Shown here in pieces: positions 8,005-17,140 of a stretch of 45,242 nt of DNA. A program made the translations under genes and the position numbers. The stretch is from positions 1 through 45,242 of the forward strand of contig JAHFDG010000030.1 of NCBI GenBank assembly GCA_023249105.1, written 5' to 3'. The notes beneath the pieces were generated by a model. That model was not told the origin of the DNA. It made no database searches and was given only the letters and a program-made list of their open reading frames with translations. Source of the DNA: Candidatus Methanoperedens sp. (GTDB lineage Archaea; Halobacteriota; Methanosarcinia; Methanosarcinales; Methanoperedenaceae). Numbering within the stretch: the stretch's first letter is position 1; every line of letters starts with the position of its first letter.

Positions 8005-10362
8005 TTATGCCTGACTAATCGTAAGATCATCTACGAACACAGTGTACGTTGTTCCTCCATAAGCATAAGCTTCAATTTCCACGACCCCCGCCTCAGAACT
8101 CGTGAAGGAAATATTTAACTCCTGCCATGTATCCGCCGCAGCCGTTATTGAAGCTGTTACATCATCATCTACTCCTGCAATTTGTCTGCCCTTACAAACC
8201 AACTTGCCGGTAATTCCTGTATTGCTTCTGCGGAACCACGCTTTGATAGTAACCAGAGCATTTGCTCCTACCGCTACTTTTGCAATAGATAAATCAAGAG
8301 GGTAGCTTGAAGACCTGTTTGTCGAAGTTGGGTCAAGTCTCCAGGCAATGCCTGAATCAGTATGTCTGATTGTTGCCTCACTGCGAATAGTCCCTCCATC
8401 TGTAAAGATTTTATGATTGTTTAGAGTTTGGTCATGCTTCCCTGAAAAAATACGGGAATTAATAAAGTCCGTAAATCCAGTAACTTCAGTTGCCTCGGCT
8501 ATCAAAGCGTTAAAAAGACAGTTTCTTCCTACGTTGTTATAAACCCCGGCAAGGCCATTCCCGGAAGTTGATAGAGTTCGTATGTTACTGTTATAGCTAC
8601 TACCAAAGTAAACTCCATAACTGCCATTGTTATTTGCATTAGATAAATTAGATATAAGGTTATTATAACAGCCACTGTAGTAAACTCCAGAGTAGCTGTT
8701 GTTATTCGCGTTGGACAGAGTTGCAATGGTGTTGTTATTGCAGTTGACGTAGTAAACGCCATAGTTGCTATTGTTGTTTGCATTAGACAGAGTTGTTATG
8801 GTGTTGTTATTACAGCTACTGTAGTTAATTCCATAGCTGTTGTTGCTGTTTACATTGGACAGAGTTGTTATGGTGTTATTGTTACTGCTGCTGTAGTAAA
8901 CTCCATAGCTGCCGTTGTTATTTGCATTGGACAGAGTTGTTATAGAGTTGTTATTACAGTTGGTATAATAGTAAATTCCATAACTGCTGTTGTTGTTTAC
9001 ATTAGACAGAGTCGTTATAGAGTTGTTGCTACTGTTAAAGTAATAAACTCCATGATAATATCTACTAAAATTCAAATAATTAACCGTAATCCAAGACTTA
9101 CTGCTTTGATAAAGACCATATCCATATCCATTCAAACCATCGAAGAAAGTTTCCCCATCCTGAGTATTTGTTGAAGTGTTATAACCCCCCTGAAATTGGA
9201 TATTATTTCCTGAAGTTCCACTATCCTGAATTTCCTGAACAGGCGTTGAATAAGAAGACATCAGAACTGTTTTAATTGTTTCCCGTTTATAAGTTGTTAC
9301 AGTTTCAGTTGTACCACCATACCCTCTACCGGCATTGGCCAATGTCTCCGTTTCATTATCCAAAAGCACAGTCACACCATCTATGCTTTGTATTCCATAC
9401 CAACCTTCAGTCCCTCCCTGCTCGGCGGAGTTTTTAGAAATCAGACTTTGAAGATTAAGCCCATTCGTTGTGCAAGCGATAATATCATCTATTAAAATGG
9501 TTGGTGTGCCGGGGTCAACATCAGCGTAGATAGCTATGGATTGTATAGCAGCGCCGAGATTCCCTCCGCCATCTTTTGTTAAGGTTAGGGGTAAAAAACG
9601 ATTAGTAGAAGGAATAGCCGGAATCCAGAACGTATCTACTATTGTATCACCAGCCGCATCAGAACAAAGACAAACTTTGAGAATATTTCCAGCAGCAATA
9701 GCAACATTGTTTCTAAACCAAAAGGATATTTTCTGATAGGCTGATAAATTAATAGAAGTAATTGCTTTATAAGCAACCTTTCCTGTAGTAAAGGCGGCAG
9801 CAATGGCAAGCGAAGCAGAATTAGCACCCTGTTTTCTGGTAGTGCTTGTGGTAGCTGTAACATCGGCTGAAGCCGTCCAAGCCTCTTCACACAAATCAAT
9901 ATTAAGCGTTTGCGCCGCCCCAAGAGTTACTGTCTTCGATAAATTCGTCCATTCACCAGTTGTTCCAAGTGAAGTAGGAGCAGGACTTTTAGCTATTCTT
10001 ATAATGTCTCCTGGCGCTATTCTCGCAGCAGTTGCACCACTTGTAACGGTCTTCCAGGCGTCTGCCCAGTTCATTCCACCAAAGGGGACAGCATTTCCAG
10101 TTACATCTGCTCCATTGAAAGACGTCCAAGAAGCACCATCAAGGGTAAAGGTATCAGCGTTTACCAACGTAATTTTCCACACAGAATTAGCATAAGCCTG
10201 TGTGCAGCCGGAAACAGTTATACATGCCCCCGTAACAAGGCCATGACCTGCCTTCGTTCCCAGGACATCATCCACACCTGACAAACTAAAGACCACATCT
10301 GCCAGTGTTGCCCGAACGGCATCATTCCCGTTTTCATAATCCATGTAAAAAATGTTTGACAT
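8005..10362 (-). CDS. Right-handed beta-helix tail protein (tailspike-like)
   Basis: A 785-residue protein. Residues about 1-110 are beta-rich and could bind the particle; residues about 115-300 look like a jelly-roll carbohydrate-binding domain; residues about 430-620 carry seven or so 24-residue repeats of the type NNNTITTLSNANNNSSYGVY, which fit one coil each of a right-handed parallel beta-helix (NosD-like). The last 140 residues form another jelly-roll-like domain (VTIKAWFRRSNTG, ending VFVDDLTIS). Start ATG after GAGAGGAAATAGC. A beta-helix of this kind is known in phage tailspikes that bind or cut surface polysaccharide. No catalytic residues can be assigned from the sequence alone. 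Confidence 0.85.
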   Translation of the reverse strand: MSNIFYMDYENGNDAVRATLADVVFSLSGVDDVLGTKAGHGLVTGACITVSGCTQAYANSVWKITLVNADTFTLDGASWTSFNGADVTGNAVPFGGMNWADAWKTVTSGATAARIAPGDIIRIAKSPAPTSLGTTGEWTNLSKTVTLGAAQTLNIDLCEEAWTASADVTATTSTTRKQGANSASLAIAAAFTTGKVAYKAITSINLSAYQKISFWFRNNVAIAAGNILKVCLCSDAAGDTIVDTFWIPAIPSTNRFLPLTLTKDGGGNLGAAIQSIAIYADVDPGTPTILIDDIIACTTNGLNLQSLISKNSAEQGGTEGWYGIQSIDGVTVLLDNETETLANAGRGYGGTTETVTTYKRETIKTVLMSSYSTPVQEIQDSGTSGNNIQFQGGYNTSTNTQDGETFFDGLNGYGYGLYQSSKSWITVNYLNFSRYYHGVYYFNSSNNSITTLSNVNNNSSYGIYYYTNCNNNSITTLSNANNNGSYGVYYSSSNNNTITTLSNVNSNNSYGINYSSCNNNTITTLSNANNNSNYGVYYVNCNNNTIATLSNANNNSYSGVYYSGCYNNLISNLSNANNNGSYGVYFGSSYNSNIRTLSTSGNGLAGVYNNVGRNCLFNALIAEATEVTGFTDFINSRIFSGKHDQTLNNHKIFTDGGTIRSEATIRHTDSGIAWRLDPTSTNRSSSYPLDLSIAKVAVGANALVTIKAWFRRSNTGITGKLVCKGRQIAGVDDDVTASITAAADTWQELNISFTSSEAGVVEIEAYAYGGTTYTVFVDDLTISQA
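8560..9055. repeat. 72-bp tandem repeat array encoding beta-helix coils
   Basis: The DNA repeats with a period near 72 bases; phrases such as GGACAGAGTTGTTATGGTG and CCATAGCTGTTGTT recur with small differences. Similarity at DNA level is high, not just at protein level, which suggests recent expansion by unequal recombination. Confidence 0.8.
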
Positions 10363-10392
10363 TGCTATTTCCTCTCATTCTAAATAGTTCGC

Positions 10393-11907
10393 TTAGACTG
10401 CTCCCATCACATCTATAAGACCAACAAAACTTGTGGATACCAAGACACTCTCGTCAAGTCCATCCATTGATGTATCAAAATAATCCGTTATGTTTATATT
10501 TTCCGACAGACCATCAATAAGGCCATCTATTGCCTCAGTTACGGACACATTCTGCTGGATTGCCTTCCCTCCGTCCGTAACTGTGAAAGAATCGTCAACA
10601 CTGATGTCTTCCGTTATTAACCCGTCAAGCGTGCGAGAGACACCACTCAAAGTTATGCCATCTCCTGTTTTTTCTGTTGAAAAAGTAGGGGAATAAGCAG
10701 TTATATCGACAACATTATCCGTTGCGGTTGCCGTAAATTCAGCGCCTTCAATTCTGTTAATTGCAAGTGCAAGGTTTGCGGTGGTTTCGTTTACTGTCGC
10801 TCCTATCTGAACTTCATATTGATTCCTCGGATAATAATTTACAAAAGTAAAAGTTACATCCCCTAACGTTCCACCTTTCAGTTTGATGGTATCGCCTGGG
10901 GCAGGATTAGTCGTTAAGGTTATTGAACTGCTGGATGTTAGTTCAATCAACCCGTAATCGGAAGAGAAAATGAACGGTTGAGACGGAGGGGTAAAGTTTC
11001 CCGTCCAGAGGGCTCCCTTGATTATCTGTATCCCGTCTATAATAACTGACGAACCAGTCCCAATCACAAAATTTAGTAACGCATCTTCAATTTCTATATC
11101 AGAAACCGTTTGAGGAGACTCAGGTGTTAATGCTCCGTTATCATACATATACCCATTATAGCCACCAGTTACCTTTACATAAACTGTTACATTATGGATT
11201 GTAGATCCCGCTGGATATCCCCCCTCTGGTTCAAGCAATCTCCTGAACATCGAAAAGGTAAAATCACCTTCTGTGCACTTATTAATAAATGTTGAGTTTG
11301 TTGGGTATGTTAATATTGCCCCTGATTCCGGTAGATTCGAGCTAGAACCATTGAAAAAACATGATCCTGAACCAAATAAAACATTTCCTGTTTCAATTGT
11401 ACAGTTTTGTATTGTTGAAGGCGTAAACCCACTAACAGACTCAACAAATGAACCTTCAAATTCTACATCGAAAAGGATTTCTCCGGCTAAACTTGGAGTC
11501 TCTGGAGAAGGTATTTCTGTTGCTGACACAACCACCGGGTCGCCGGGATTACTATTATCTAAAAAGGTGGCTATATTCATTGTCCCTGAAAATGTTACGG
11601 TTAAAGTAACATTCCCCGGAAGAGAAAAATCAGATATCGACGCGTAATCGCTCCATTTACCAGTAGCGGGAATATAAAAACTCGCGGCTCCATTGACGGT
11701 TACCGGAATATTTTTGGTTCCCTGAATCAGTCTTGCGCTGGTTATAAGAACAGAAGAAACACCATTCCCCGCAAGCCAGAACTTCGCCTGTGGCGTGACT
11801 GGCACTGAAAAGGTCTGCGACACAGTATTTAATACTGATGTCGTGCCTGAACCTATCCCTGATGGATTCCAAGGGTTTCCTCTGGTAAATAAAACAACTT
11901 TAGGCAT
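10393..11907 (-). CDS. Tail/adhesion protein with C-terminal EDISV-type repeats
   Basis: A 504-residue product, starting at ATG 11907, two bases after the stop of the upstream gene; a longer TTG start at 11937 would overlap that gene and is less likely. Residues 1-130 look beta-rich; residues about 140-330 resemble a lectin-like LamG/jelly-roll region (ILFDVEFEGSF, then a SGSCFFNGSSS phrase); the last 80 residues contain degenerate repeats (EDISVDDSFTVTD, SENINITDYF, ESVLVSTSF) related to those in the gene at 6473-7990. Likely a fibre or adhesin that shares its shaft repeat with that protein. Function is inferred from architecture. Confidence 0.7.
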   Translation of the reverse strand: MPKVVLFTRGNPWNPSGIGSGTTSVLNTVSQTFSVPVTPQAKFWLAGNGVSSVLITSARLIQGTKNIPVTVNGAASFYIPATGKWSDYASISDFSLPGNVTLTVTFSGTMNIATFLDNSNPGDPVVVSATEIPSPETPSLAGEILFDVEFEGSFVESVSGFTPSTIQNCTIETGNVLFGSGSCFFNGSSSNLPESGAILTYPTNSTFINKCTEGDFTFSMFRRLLEPEGGYPAGSTIHNVTVYVKVTGGYNGYMYDNGALTPESPQTVSDIEIEDALLNFVIGTGSSVIIDGIQIIKGALWTGNFTPPSQPFIFSSDYGLIELTSSSSITLTTNPAPGDTIKLKGGTLGDVTFTFVNYYPRNQYEVQIGATVNETTANLALAINRIEGAEFTATATDNVVDITAYSPTFSTEKTGDGITLSGVSRTLDGLITEDISVDDSFTVTDGGKAIQQNVSVTEAIDGLIDGLSENINITDYFDTSMDGLDESVLVSTSFVGLIDVMGAV

Positions 11908-11909
11908 GT

Positions 11910-12479
11910 TTATACATCCGCCAGCGTAATTGAGCAAACAACCATTAAAATGTCACCGGATACCACTCCTTTCGCTGTGGCAAACTTACTTGCCGCAAAG
12001 AGAGTCCCTCCGCCTGCGGCGTCGCCCTTAGTCGTTGGCGCAGTGCCACCTCCGCAAAGAAAAGCGCCATAAATCGTTTTGGTAGCGTTTATTGTAAAGG
12101 TTGCCTTGTTTGCGCTGTTTGTGATAACTTTTGCCGTAGCCGCTGCTTCGACATATTCAGGTCTTGCCGCTTCAGTGTAAGCCGAGCTTTCGGTAAAACC
12201 GGGAATGGCATAGGTATCGCCTATAAGAGGCGTATAATTGTCCTCAAACAACCCCATGTACCAGGGCGTGATTGCCGTTGCTCCGTGAAATCCGACATTA
12301 AGCAGATGATTTAATCCTTCTGTCGTGTTGACATTCTTCTGCTCCCACCGGTCAATGAGTTTTCCTTTCCGGTACTGCTCAAATTCCCACCATGAACCAA
12401 TAGGGATAATTGATTTAATCGATGGATTGCTAATGAGCTGAGGGGTAAAAACTGTTCTAATAGGTAATCTTGATTTCAT
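11910..12479 (-). CDS. Virion protein, paralogue of the gene at 14429-15034
   Basis: A 189-residue protein with AAAGGAGAAAT before its ATG. It shares a colinear set of phrases with the 201-residue product at 14429-15034: GKLIDRWEQ.NVNTTEGLNHLL against GKLIHECDQ.NIFTTQGMNYML, then a GLFEDN/GIFKNN segment, TIYGAFL/TVYGAFL, and FATAKGVVSGD/FTTARAVIDND. The two genes are thus an old duplication. The C-terminal half is a small beta domain. Similar small proteins occur among podovirus tail genes; the role is unknown. Confidence 0.75.
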   Translation of the reverse strand: MKSRLPIRTVFTPQLISNPSIKSIIPIGSWWEFEQYRKGKLIDRWEQKNVNTTEGLNHLLNVGFHGATAITPWYMGLFEDNYTPLIGDTYAIPGFTESSAYTEAARPEYVEAAATAKVITNSANKATFTINATKTIYGAFLCGGGTAPTTKGDAAGGGTLFAASKFATAKGVVSGDILMVVCSITLADV

Positions 12480-12500
12480 AATATTTCTCCTTTTTTTTAA

Positions 12501-13313
12501 TCACTTTGTAAAATTCCAGTACATTCCTGTCTGCCGCGCTCTATTATTATAAGACGCCCTAATTTGGCTATCTGAACGCAAATTGCTATAAAGATTATCG
12601 AGATAATAATTCCGGTTGGTCAACTGGACACAAAGCCAGGCATGGCCACCACTGAGTAAATTGCCGTTTGAATCCCATGTATCCAAACCCTTTAATGTAC
12701 CAATTTCAATATGAATAGCTGATGCAGGGTAGCCTTTATCTAAAAGTCTCTTTGCCTTTTCCAACGCATGGTCTTCACAATCGCCCGAACCGAGAACACT
12801 GACAAATTCCCAATTGTCCAGTTTCCCGCCATCGGAAACAAACGGATAGGTCTGGTCGACATAGGAATTTACCTCCTGAAGGTCGGCAAGAACGGTATCG
12901 GAATAAGTTATTTTACTGTCTTCTTCATTCGTTATTAAGGCAAAAGAAGGATAGTGTTGCGCAAAATTATAGAATCCGGGAACGGGCACAAATGCCGTCT
13001 GAAGCACAGGATAAGGCTGCTGATAATCAATGCTTATTCTTGCATCGATGTTTGATTCCGGTGGCAGGATATCAGAAAGCAAATTACCATTAATATCAAA
13101 TACTTTTATACTAGGCGCTATCAGTGTTTCACCCTCTACTTTTATCCCGCTATTAGCAACAATAAACCTGACATTATTGGATGGGAAGTCTCCGGGTACC
13201 ACGCCTCCATCACGGTCAAAAACAGTGCAAACCTGAAATCTTCCGCAGGACTTGATTGTCTTCTGGTATTCTCCCACGCCGTAATGTTTTGCCTTTAAAT
13301 ATGTAGTAGTCAT
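12501..13313 (-). CDS. Transglutaminase-like cysteine peptidase (BTLCP type)
   Basis: A 270-residue product with the triad layout of the bacterial transglutaminase-like cysteine proteinase family: Cys179 in GSGDCEDHA, His224 in SGGHAWLCV and Asp239 in YYLDN. The sequence LLDKGYPASAIHI between them is also typical. Start ATG 13313 lies one base after the stop of the upstream gene; a longer frame to 13427 would overlap that gene by over 100 bases and encode an unlikely hydrophobic leader. The first 120 residues are a separate beta-rich region. The family is mostly bacterial and often linked to surface protein processing; here, among tail genes, it may cut a host surface protein or process a virion protein. 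Target unknown. Confidence 0.8.
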   Translation of the reverse strand: MTTTYLKAKHYGVGEYQKTIKSCGRFQVCTVFDRDGGVVPGDFPSNNVRFIVANSGIKVEGETLIAPSIKVFDINGNLLSDILPPESNIDARISIDYQQPYPVLQTAFVPVPGFYNFAQHYPSFALITNEEDSKITYSDTVLADLQEVNSYVDQTYPFVSDGGKLDNWEFVSVLGSGDCEDHALEKAKRLLDKGYPASAIHIEIGTLKGLDTWDSNGNLLSGGHAWLCVQLTNRNYYLDNLYSNLRSDSQIRASYNNRARQTGMYWNFTK

Positions 13314-13314
13314 A

Positions 13315-14418
13315 TTAATATTGAATGGGCGGCGTCCACCCTCCTCCTCCTTCAATACCCAGGCAGGTATCAAATTCAATGGTGTTGACAAAATTATAAT
13401 CAACCATCGGGAAGTTATAGAGAACAACGTAAGTCATTGTTGAGATGGTGTATAATCTTAATTGCGCTCCGGTATAGGGATCATGCTTATGATCCGGGCA
13501 CCAATAATATTCCTGTTCTTCCGATTCACTTACAAGGTTGCCTTCGCTGTCTTTCGGCCACGAGCCATCATCAAATGTCCACTCACTCTCGACCTCGTCC
13601 CACTTGCCCCACTGCCCGGATAACTGGTCTATAATAATATCTTCCCAATTGGCCGTCCGCACAACGTACAGCAGATGTTCATTGGACATGTCGCACCGGC
13701 TCTCTACAAGGTACATCGGAAATGGCGATTCTTCCCCTCCTACCTGGTCGTCCCACCAACCCTTACGCATGCCAATAAAATCATATATTCCGCTAGCGAT
13801 AAGATTAAATTCATGGTCAAGGGTTATGTACGTTGTCGGACTTGTCCTTATCAGCCAGAGTTCCCGGTTCCACTGCCAGACATGGTCAATAATATATCCT
13901 TCTGAATTGGAGAGGGTATAGGTCTTGCTAACCGTGCCATCAACACCAACGAGTTTCACCCATGACGGGCAGACAACAATATATTTCTGTTGTCGGTAAC
14001 TCCATGAAATGTCGCAGTTTTCGGAATTAAAAATAATATTGTTATAAAGCAAATAATCATTGGGAAAATTATCGGCCCTGGCAATATTTTGATTCTGATA
14101 AACTACCAGTTTTTGAAGTAATATTTCACTCTTCGATCCGCCATAAATGACTTTGCAATCGCCGATTGACAATGCGTTGACCTTCTTCATTACAATAACA
14201 GAATCACCGGCAACAAAATTCTCCGCTGCGCCGTAAATCGCTCCATTATCGCGTAAGTTTGAAGTGGGCAAACTGTGCCAAAACAAGAGAGCAGGATAAA
14301 CACTCCCTGCAATATTCACCGTACAGGTATCATCAGAAGGGGAAACCGTTACTATTTCCCCTTCAAGAAACTCATTTTTCAGCACATCCCCTATATCCAC
14401 AAAATCATGTGTGGGCAT
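13315..14418 (-). CDS. Tail/virion protein of unknown function (367 aa)
   Basis: A 367-residue protein after TAGGAGCATCAAC. Residues 1-100 look like an OB-type beta domain (EIVTVSPSDDTCTVNIAG, then ENFVAGDSVIVMKK), which is common in phage baseplate, hub and spike proteins. The rest is Trp- and Tyr-rich beta sequence, possibly a propeller or sandwich, with an acidic tract near residue 290. The next gene is translated directly after it. A hub or spike component is possible; no named family was recognised. Confidence 0.7.
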   Translation of the reverse strand: MPTHDFVDIGDVLKNEFLEGEIVTVSPSDDTCTVNIAGSVYPALLFWHSLPTSNLRDNGAIYGAAENFVAGDSVIVMKKVNALSIGDCKVIYGGSKSEILLQKLVVYQNQNIARADNFPNDYLLYNNIIFNSENCDISWSYRQQKYIVVCPSWVKLVGVDGTVSKTYTLSNSEGYIIDHVWQWNRELWLIRTSPTTYITLDHEFNLIASGIYDFIGMRKGWWDDQVGGEESPFPMYLVESRCDMSNEHLLYVVRTANWEDIIIDQLSGQWGKWDEVESEWTFDDGSWPKDSEGNLVSESEEQEYYWCPDHKHDPYTGAQLRLYTISTMTYVVLYNFPMVDYNFVNTIEFDTCLGIEGGGGWTPPIQY

Positions 14419-14428
14419 GTTGATGCTC

Positions 14429-15034
14429 CTAAGTTGAGGTGCAAGAAATAGTATAATTTATACTGAGCACATCATTATCAATAACCGCACGAGCTGTAGT
14501 AAACTTTTTAGCGCACATCAGATACCCGGTCGTTGCAGTTTTGGCCGAAACGGTTGACAGAAACGCCCCATAAACTGTTATACTCTGTGCCATCGTAAAA
14601 GAAGCCGGCGATGCAGAATTGGTGCACGAACCCGAAGCCGCTGCCGCGATGGTATATGATGGTTTATCGGTTAACGGAGAGTCGTAGTCGGCATCCTGAC
14701 ATTCTCCATAAGTACCTCCCGCACCAAGTTTAGCTGATGCAGTGTCTGCAAGCGCCGGAGCTACATTGTTTTTGAAAATGCCAACATAAAAAATAGCACT
14801 GCCAGCTTTTGAGGTTGTACCAAACATAACCTCAAGCATATAATTCATGCCTTGTGTCGTGAATATGTTCCCGCCCTGGTCGCACTCATGGATCAATTTC
14901 CCTTCACGGAAATGTTTTGTAAACACCTGTCCGTGAAAGTTAATGCCTGATTCCATAAAGTGTTTGGCGGCATATCTTGCCTCAGCGCTGTCTCTTATGT
15001 TTCCAAGATCGATGGGAATAACTTTTCTTTCCAT
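14429..15034 (-). CDS. Virion protein, paralogue of the gene at 11910-12479
   Basis: A 201-residue protein with AAAGGAGATAAAC before the ATG. It aligns over most of its length with the 189-residue product at 11910-12479 (shared TTQGMNYML-like, TVYGAFL and FTTARAV phrases). The central part is Ala/Ser/Thr-rich. Two genes, for the 367-residue protein and the cysteine peptidase, separate the copies, so this is not a simple tandem duplication. Probably a small tail component. Confidence 0.75.
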   Translation of the reverse strand: MERKVIPIDLGNIRDSAEARYAAKHFMESGINFHGQVFTKHFREGKLIHECDQGGNIFTTQGMNYMLEVMFGTTSKAGSAIFYVGIFKNNVAPALADTASAKLGAGGTYGECQDADYDSPLTDKPSYTIAAAASGSCTNSASPASFTMAQSITVYGAFLSTVSAKTATTGYLMCAKKFTTARAVIDNDVLSINYTISCTST

Positions 15035-15057
15035 TGTTTATCTCCTTTGTTATTTTT

Positions 15058-16386
15058 TTAAATTTCCACGCCGTCCCTATAAACCTTGCAGCTTACCGAA
15101 TCTGTAAAGCAGGCGCGGGATATCTCTCCTTTTAGTACTTTATTGTGGATATCTATCCTGTTATTTTTGAACGTATTATAAGTTTCTTCATCCCGAAAAC
15201 CTCTGCCTGTGCCGGTCGTTCCTGTTTTAAAACTGGTAAGAAACTGGATGACACCGTTAAGATTACGATACAAGGAAGCTCCCAGTTCAGGTATACCCAT
15301 TTTAAGTTTATTTTTTGTGATATTAAAAAACTTTCCTGATGGACTACCGACTACAATACCTTCTTCTGTCAACCAGACCGGGACGTCTGCAAAGTCTTTC
15401 TCTGGTGTTCCCAGAGTCCACCCCAATTCCGGAAGATTATTACAATAAGCCAAAGTTCCTTTGATTGATCCCGGCCCCGCGTCTTGAACAGTCATTTGTT
15501 CCGGTATAGTTCCAGCCAGAAACAGCGTTTTTTTCTTCATGCCGATGAACAAGCCAGTCGTCACTTTCGCAATCATTGTAACCGTATCCTCGAATGAATA
15601 TTTATTTGATGTTAATTTATACCATCCAAAGTTAAAGGCTTCGGAATAATAAACATTCTGTCCAACAGATCCCCAAACACGACCAAAAGCATAACAGAGA
15701 TTTTCCATATACGGCGGAGGGGAACATAAAAATGATGGAAGTGGTTCAATGGTCGGAATATCAACTACTCTATCTGTTGCCCCAACTTTATAAAAAATAC
15801 TCTCGTCGGAATCGGTCACCCATACTAAAGCGCCAGACGGTCTATTCAGTATCTTGATCCCTCCTTCTGCACTCAGTGTAATTTCGGTTATCGGGCCATT
15901 GCCAGAAAGTTGGTTATCAGATACGTTGGTCATACATACTTTATATGTCCCGGCAGGGAGGTTACCGTTATCTGTAGTGAGCATTGGGCCGGGAGGAACG
16001 GCTACACCCCATTGAGAAATTGAATTATTGTACGGATTAAACACTCCCTGCCAGTACGGGTTACTGCAATATACCTTGTTCTCTACATCAATGTAAGAAA
16101 GTGGTGATTTGGAGCCATATACGGTTCCAATATTTACCGCTGTGCCCTGAGATATACGATACAAAATACTATCGGCCACGCAAAGCATACAGGTTTTGCC
16201 AGCCCAAAGACTGTGCGCGTTTTGTAATCCCAAGTAAAGCGTTGTTCCCTGGCGCCGCTTTAAAGAACCGTCAAGGTTCACATCAGCGTTCAAAATAACA
16301 CGCGGAGACAACAATCCCTTGGACGTTAGAAACTGTTCGTTGACGTTATTTGCGCCTGAAAATCCTTTTGTGTTAATCTCGCTCAT
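15058..16386 (-). CDS. Tail nozzle / packaged-DNA stabilisation-like protein
   Basis: A 442-residue beta-rich protein. Near residue 25-50 it has the phrase LLSPRVILNADVNLDGSLKR, and then repeated hydrophobic beta strands, as in propeller-like tail nozzle proteins and P22 gp10-type DNA stabilisation proteins of podoviruses. Its ATG overlaps the stop of the adaptor gene just upstream (TAATG), the usual neighbour of this protein type. It probably extends the head-to-tail channel. Assignment rests on general pattern and gene order, not on a verified match. Confidence 0.65.
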   Translation of the reverse strand: MSEINTKGFSGANNVNEQFLTSKGLLSPRVILNADVNLDGSLKRRQGTTLYLGLQNAHSLWAGKTCMLCVADSILYRISQGTAVNIGTVYGSKSPLSYIDVENKVYCSNPYWQGVFNPYNNSISQWGVAVPPGPMLTTDNGNLPAGTYKVCMTNVSDNQLSGNGPITEITLSAEGGIKILNRPSGALVWVTDSDESIFYKVGATDRVVDIPTIEPLPSFLCSPPPYMENLCYAFGRVWGSVGQNVYYSEAFNFGWYKLTSNKYSFEDTVTMIAKVTTGLFIGMKKKTLFLAGTIPEQMTVQDAGPGSIKGTLAYCNNLPELGWTLGTPEKDFADVPVWLTEEGIVVGSPSGKFFNITKNKLKMGIPELGASLYRNLNGVIQFLTSFKTGTTGTGRGFRDEETYNTFKNNRIDIHNKVLKGEISRACFTDSVSCKVYRDGVEI

Positions 16387-17066
16387 TAGTAATCGTCATC
16401 ACTTCCATAATAAGATGGGCCTTCGTCTATGCCTATAAAAGCACAAAGTTCAGTCATTGCCTCATTAAAAATACTATTGTGTATTTTATATCCGGTGCCC
16501 ATGTTATCTTGTCCATCTTCCAAATGTTCTCCGTATATTCCTTTGCAGACATACGATTTTATTAATTTCATTTGCAGATGTTCAGGAATCCCGTCGGGAG
16601 AATCTCCGTCCAGTGCCATGTCGGTTGGCTTACGATAAAAATGCAGTCCGATAGTCTCAGGGGTTGCGGGAATGCCCTGATAGTATAGTCTTGTACCTTT
16701 AATGGCGACACAATAAACCTGCCCTTTTTCTTCAAGGCGCAAATCACTTAAGCCTCTCAGAAACAGATTATAGGCATAATAATTACCGTCGGATGTAGGG
16801 CTAATCCTGTTCCCGGAACTATCGCAGACAAGAAAGACATTGCGTTGATAATCAGAAGGCAAAGAGACGTAAGCCTGAGTTGATGTTATTACCGTGTCGT
16901 AGTCAACCAAATCGGGCAAAGGCGGAGAAATACTTCTATTCGGCATTATTATACCGGCAGCGATGGAATTTACCGCTTCGTTTATTTTTTTTGTATATTT
17001 CGCCAGATACGCATCGTCTTGAATTATATCATTGATGGCATCGGTAAGAGTTGATAAAGTTTCCAC
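16386..17066 (-). CDS. Head-tail adaptor protein
   Basis: A 226-residue protein starting at GTG 17066 with GAGGC about eight bases upstream. The N-terminus is helical (residues 1-35), followed by a beta-rich middle (QAYVSLPSDYQRNVF) and a C-terminal helix region (PEHLQMKLIKSYVCKGIYGE) as in gp4/gp6-type connector or adaptor proteins of podoviruses. It lies between the capsid block and the nozzle-like gene, which fits a ring below the portal. A terminator stands just before it, so its expression may be set by read-through. Confidence 0.65.
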   Translation of the reverse strand: METLSTLTDAINDIIQDDAYLAKYTKKINEAVNSIAAGIIMPNRSISPPLPDLVDYDTVITSTQAYVSLPSDYQRNVFLVCDSSGNRISPTSDGNYYAYNLFLRGLSDLRLEEKGQVYCVAIKGTRLYYQGIPATPETIGLHFYRKPTDMALDGDSPDGIPEHLQMKLIKSYVCKGIYGEHLEDGQDNMGTGYKIHNSIFNEAMTELCAFIGIDEGPSYYGSDDDY

Positions 17067-17079
17067 GCCCAGCCTCTTT

Positions 17080-17115
17080 AAAAAAATCCCTCCCCTCGCT
17101 AAAAGGAGAGGGATT
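17080..17115 (-). terminator. Rho-independent terminator after capsid accessory gene
   Basis: On the minus strand an 11-base-pair stem (AATCCCTCTCC pairing with the 17085-17095 segment, one G-T pair) with a 7-base loop is followed by a run of seven T. It lies between the 128-residue capsid-associated gene and the adaptor gene and should lower adaptor expression relative to capsid. Confidence 0.85.
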
Positions 17116-17140
17116 GTATTATTTAACCGAACAACTTTTC

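Noticed and set aside
8560-9055. Repeats in the tailspike gene as a CRISPR array
   Set aside because: In-frame tandem repeats coding a beta-helix; no spacers.
11908-11937. Upstream TTG start for the 504-residue tail protein
   Set aside because: It overlaps the previous gene; the ATG at 11907 follows that gene directly.
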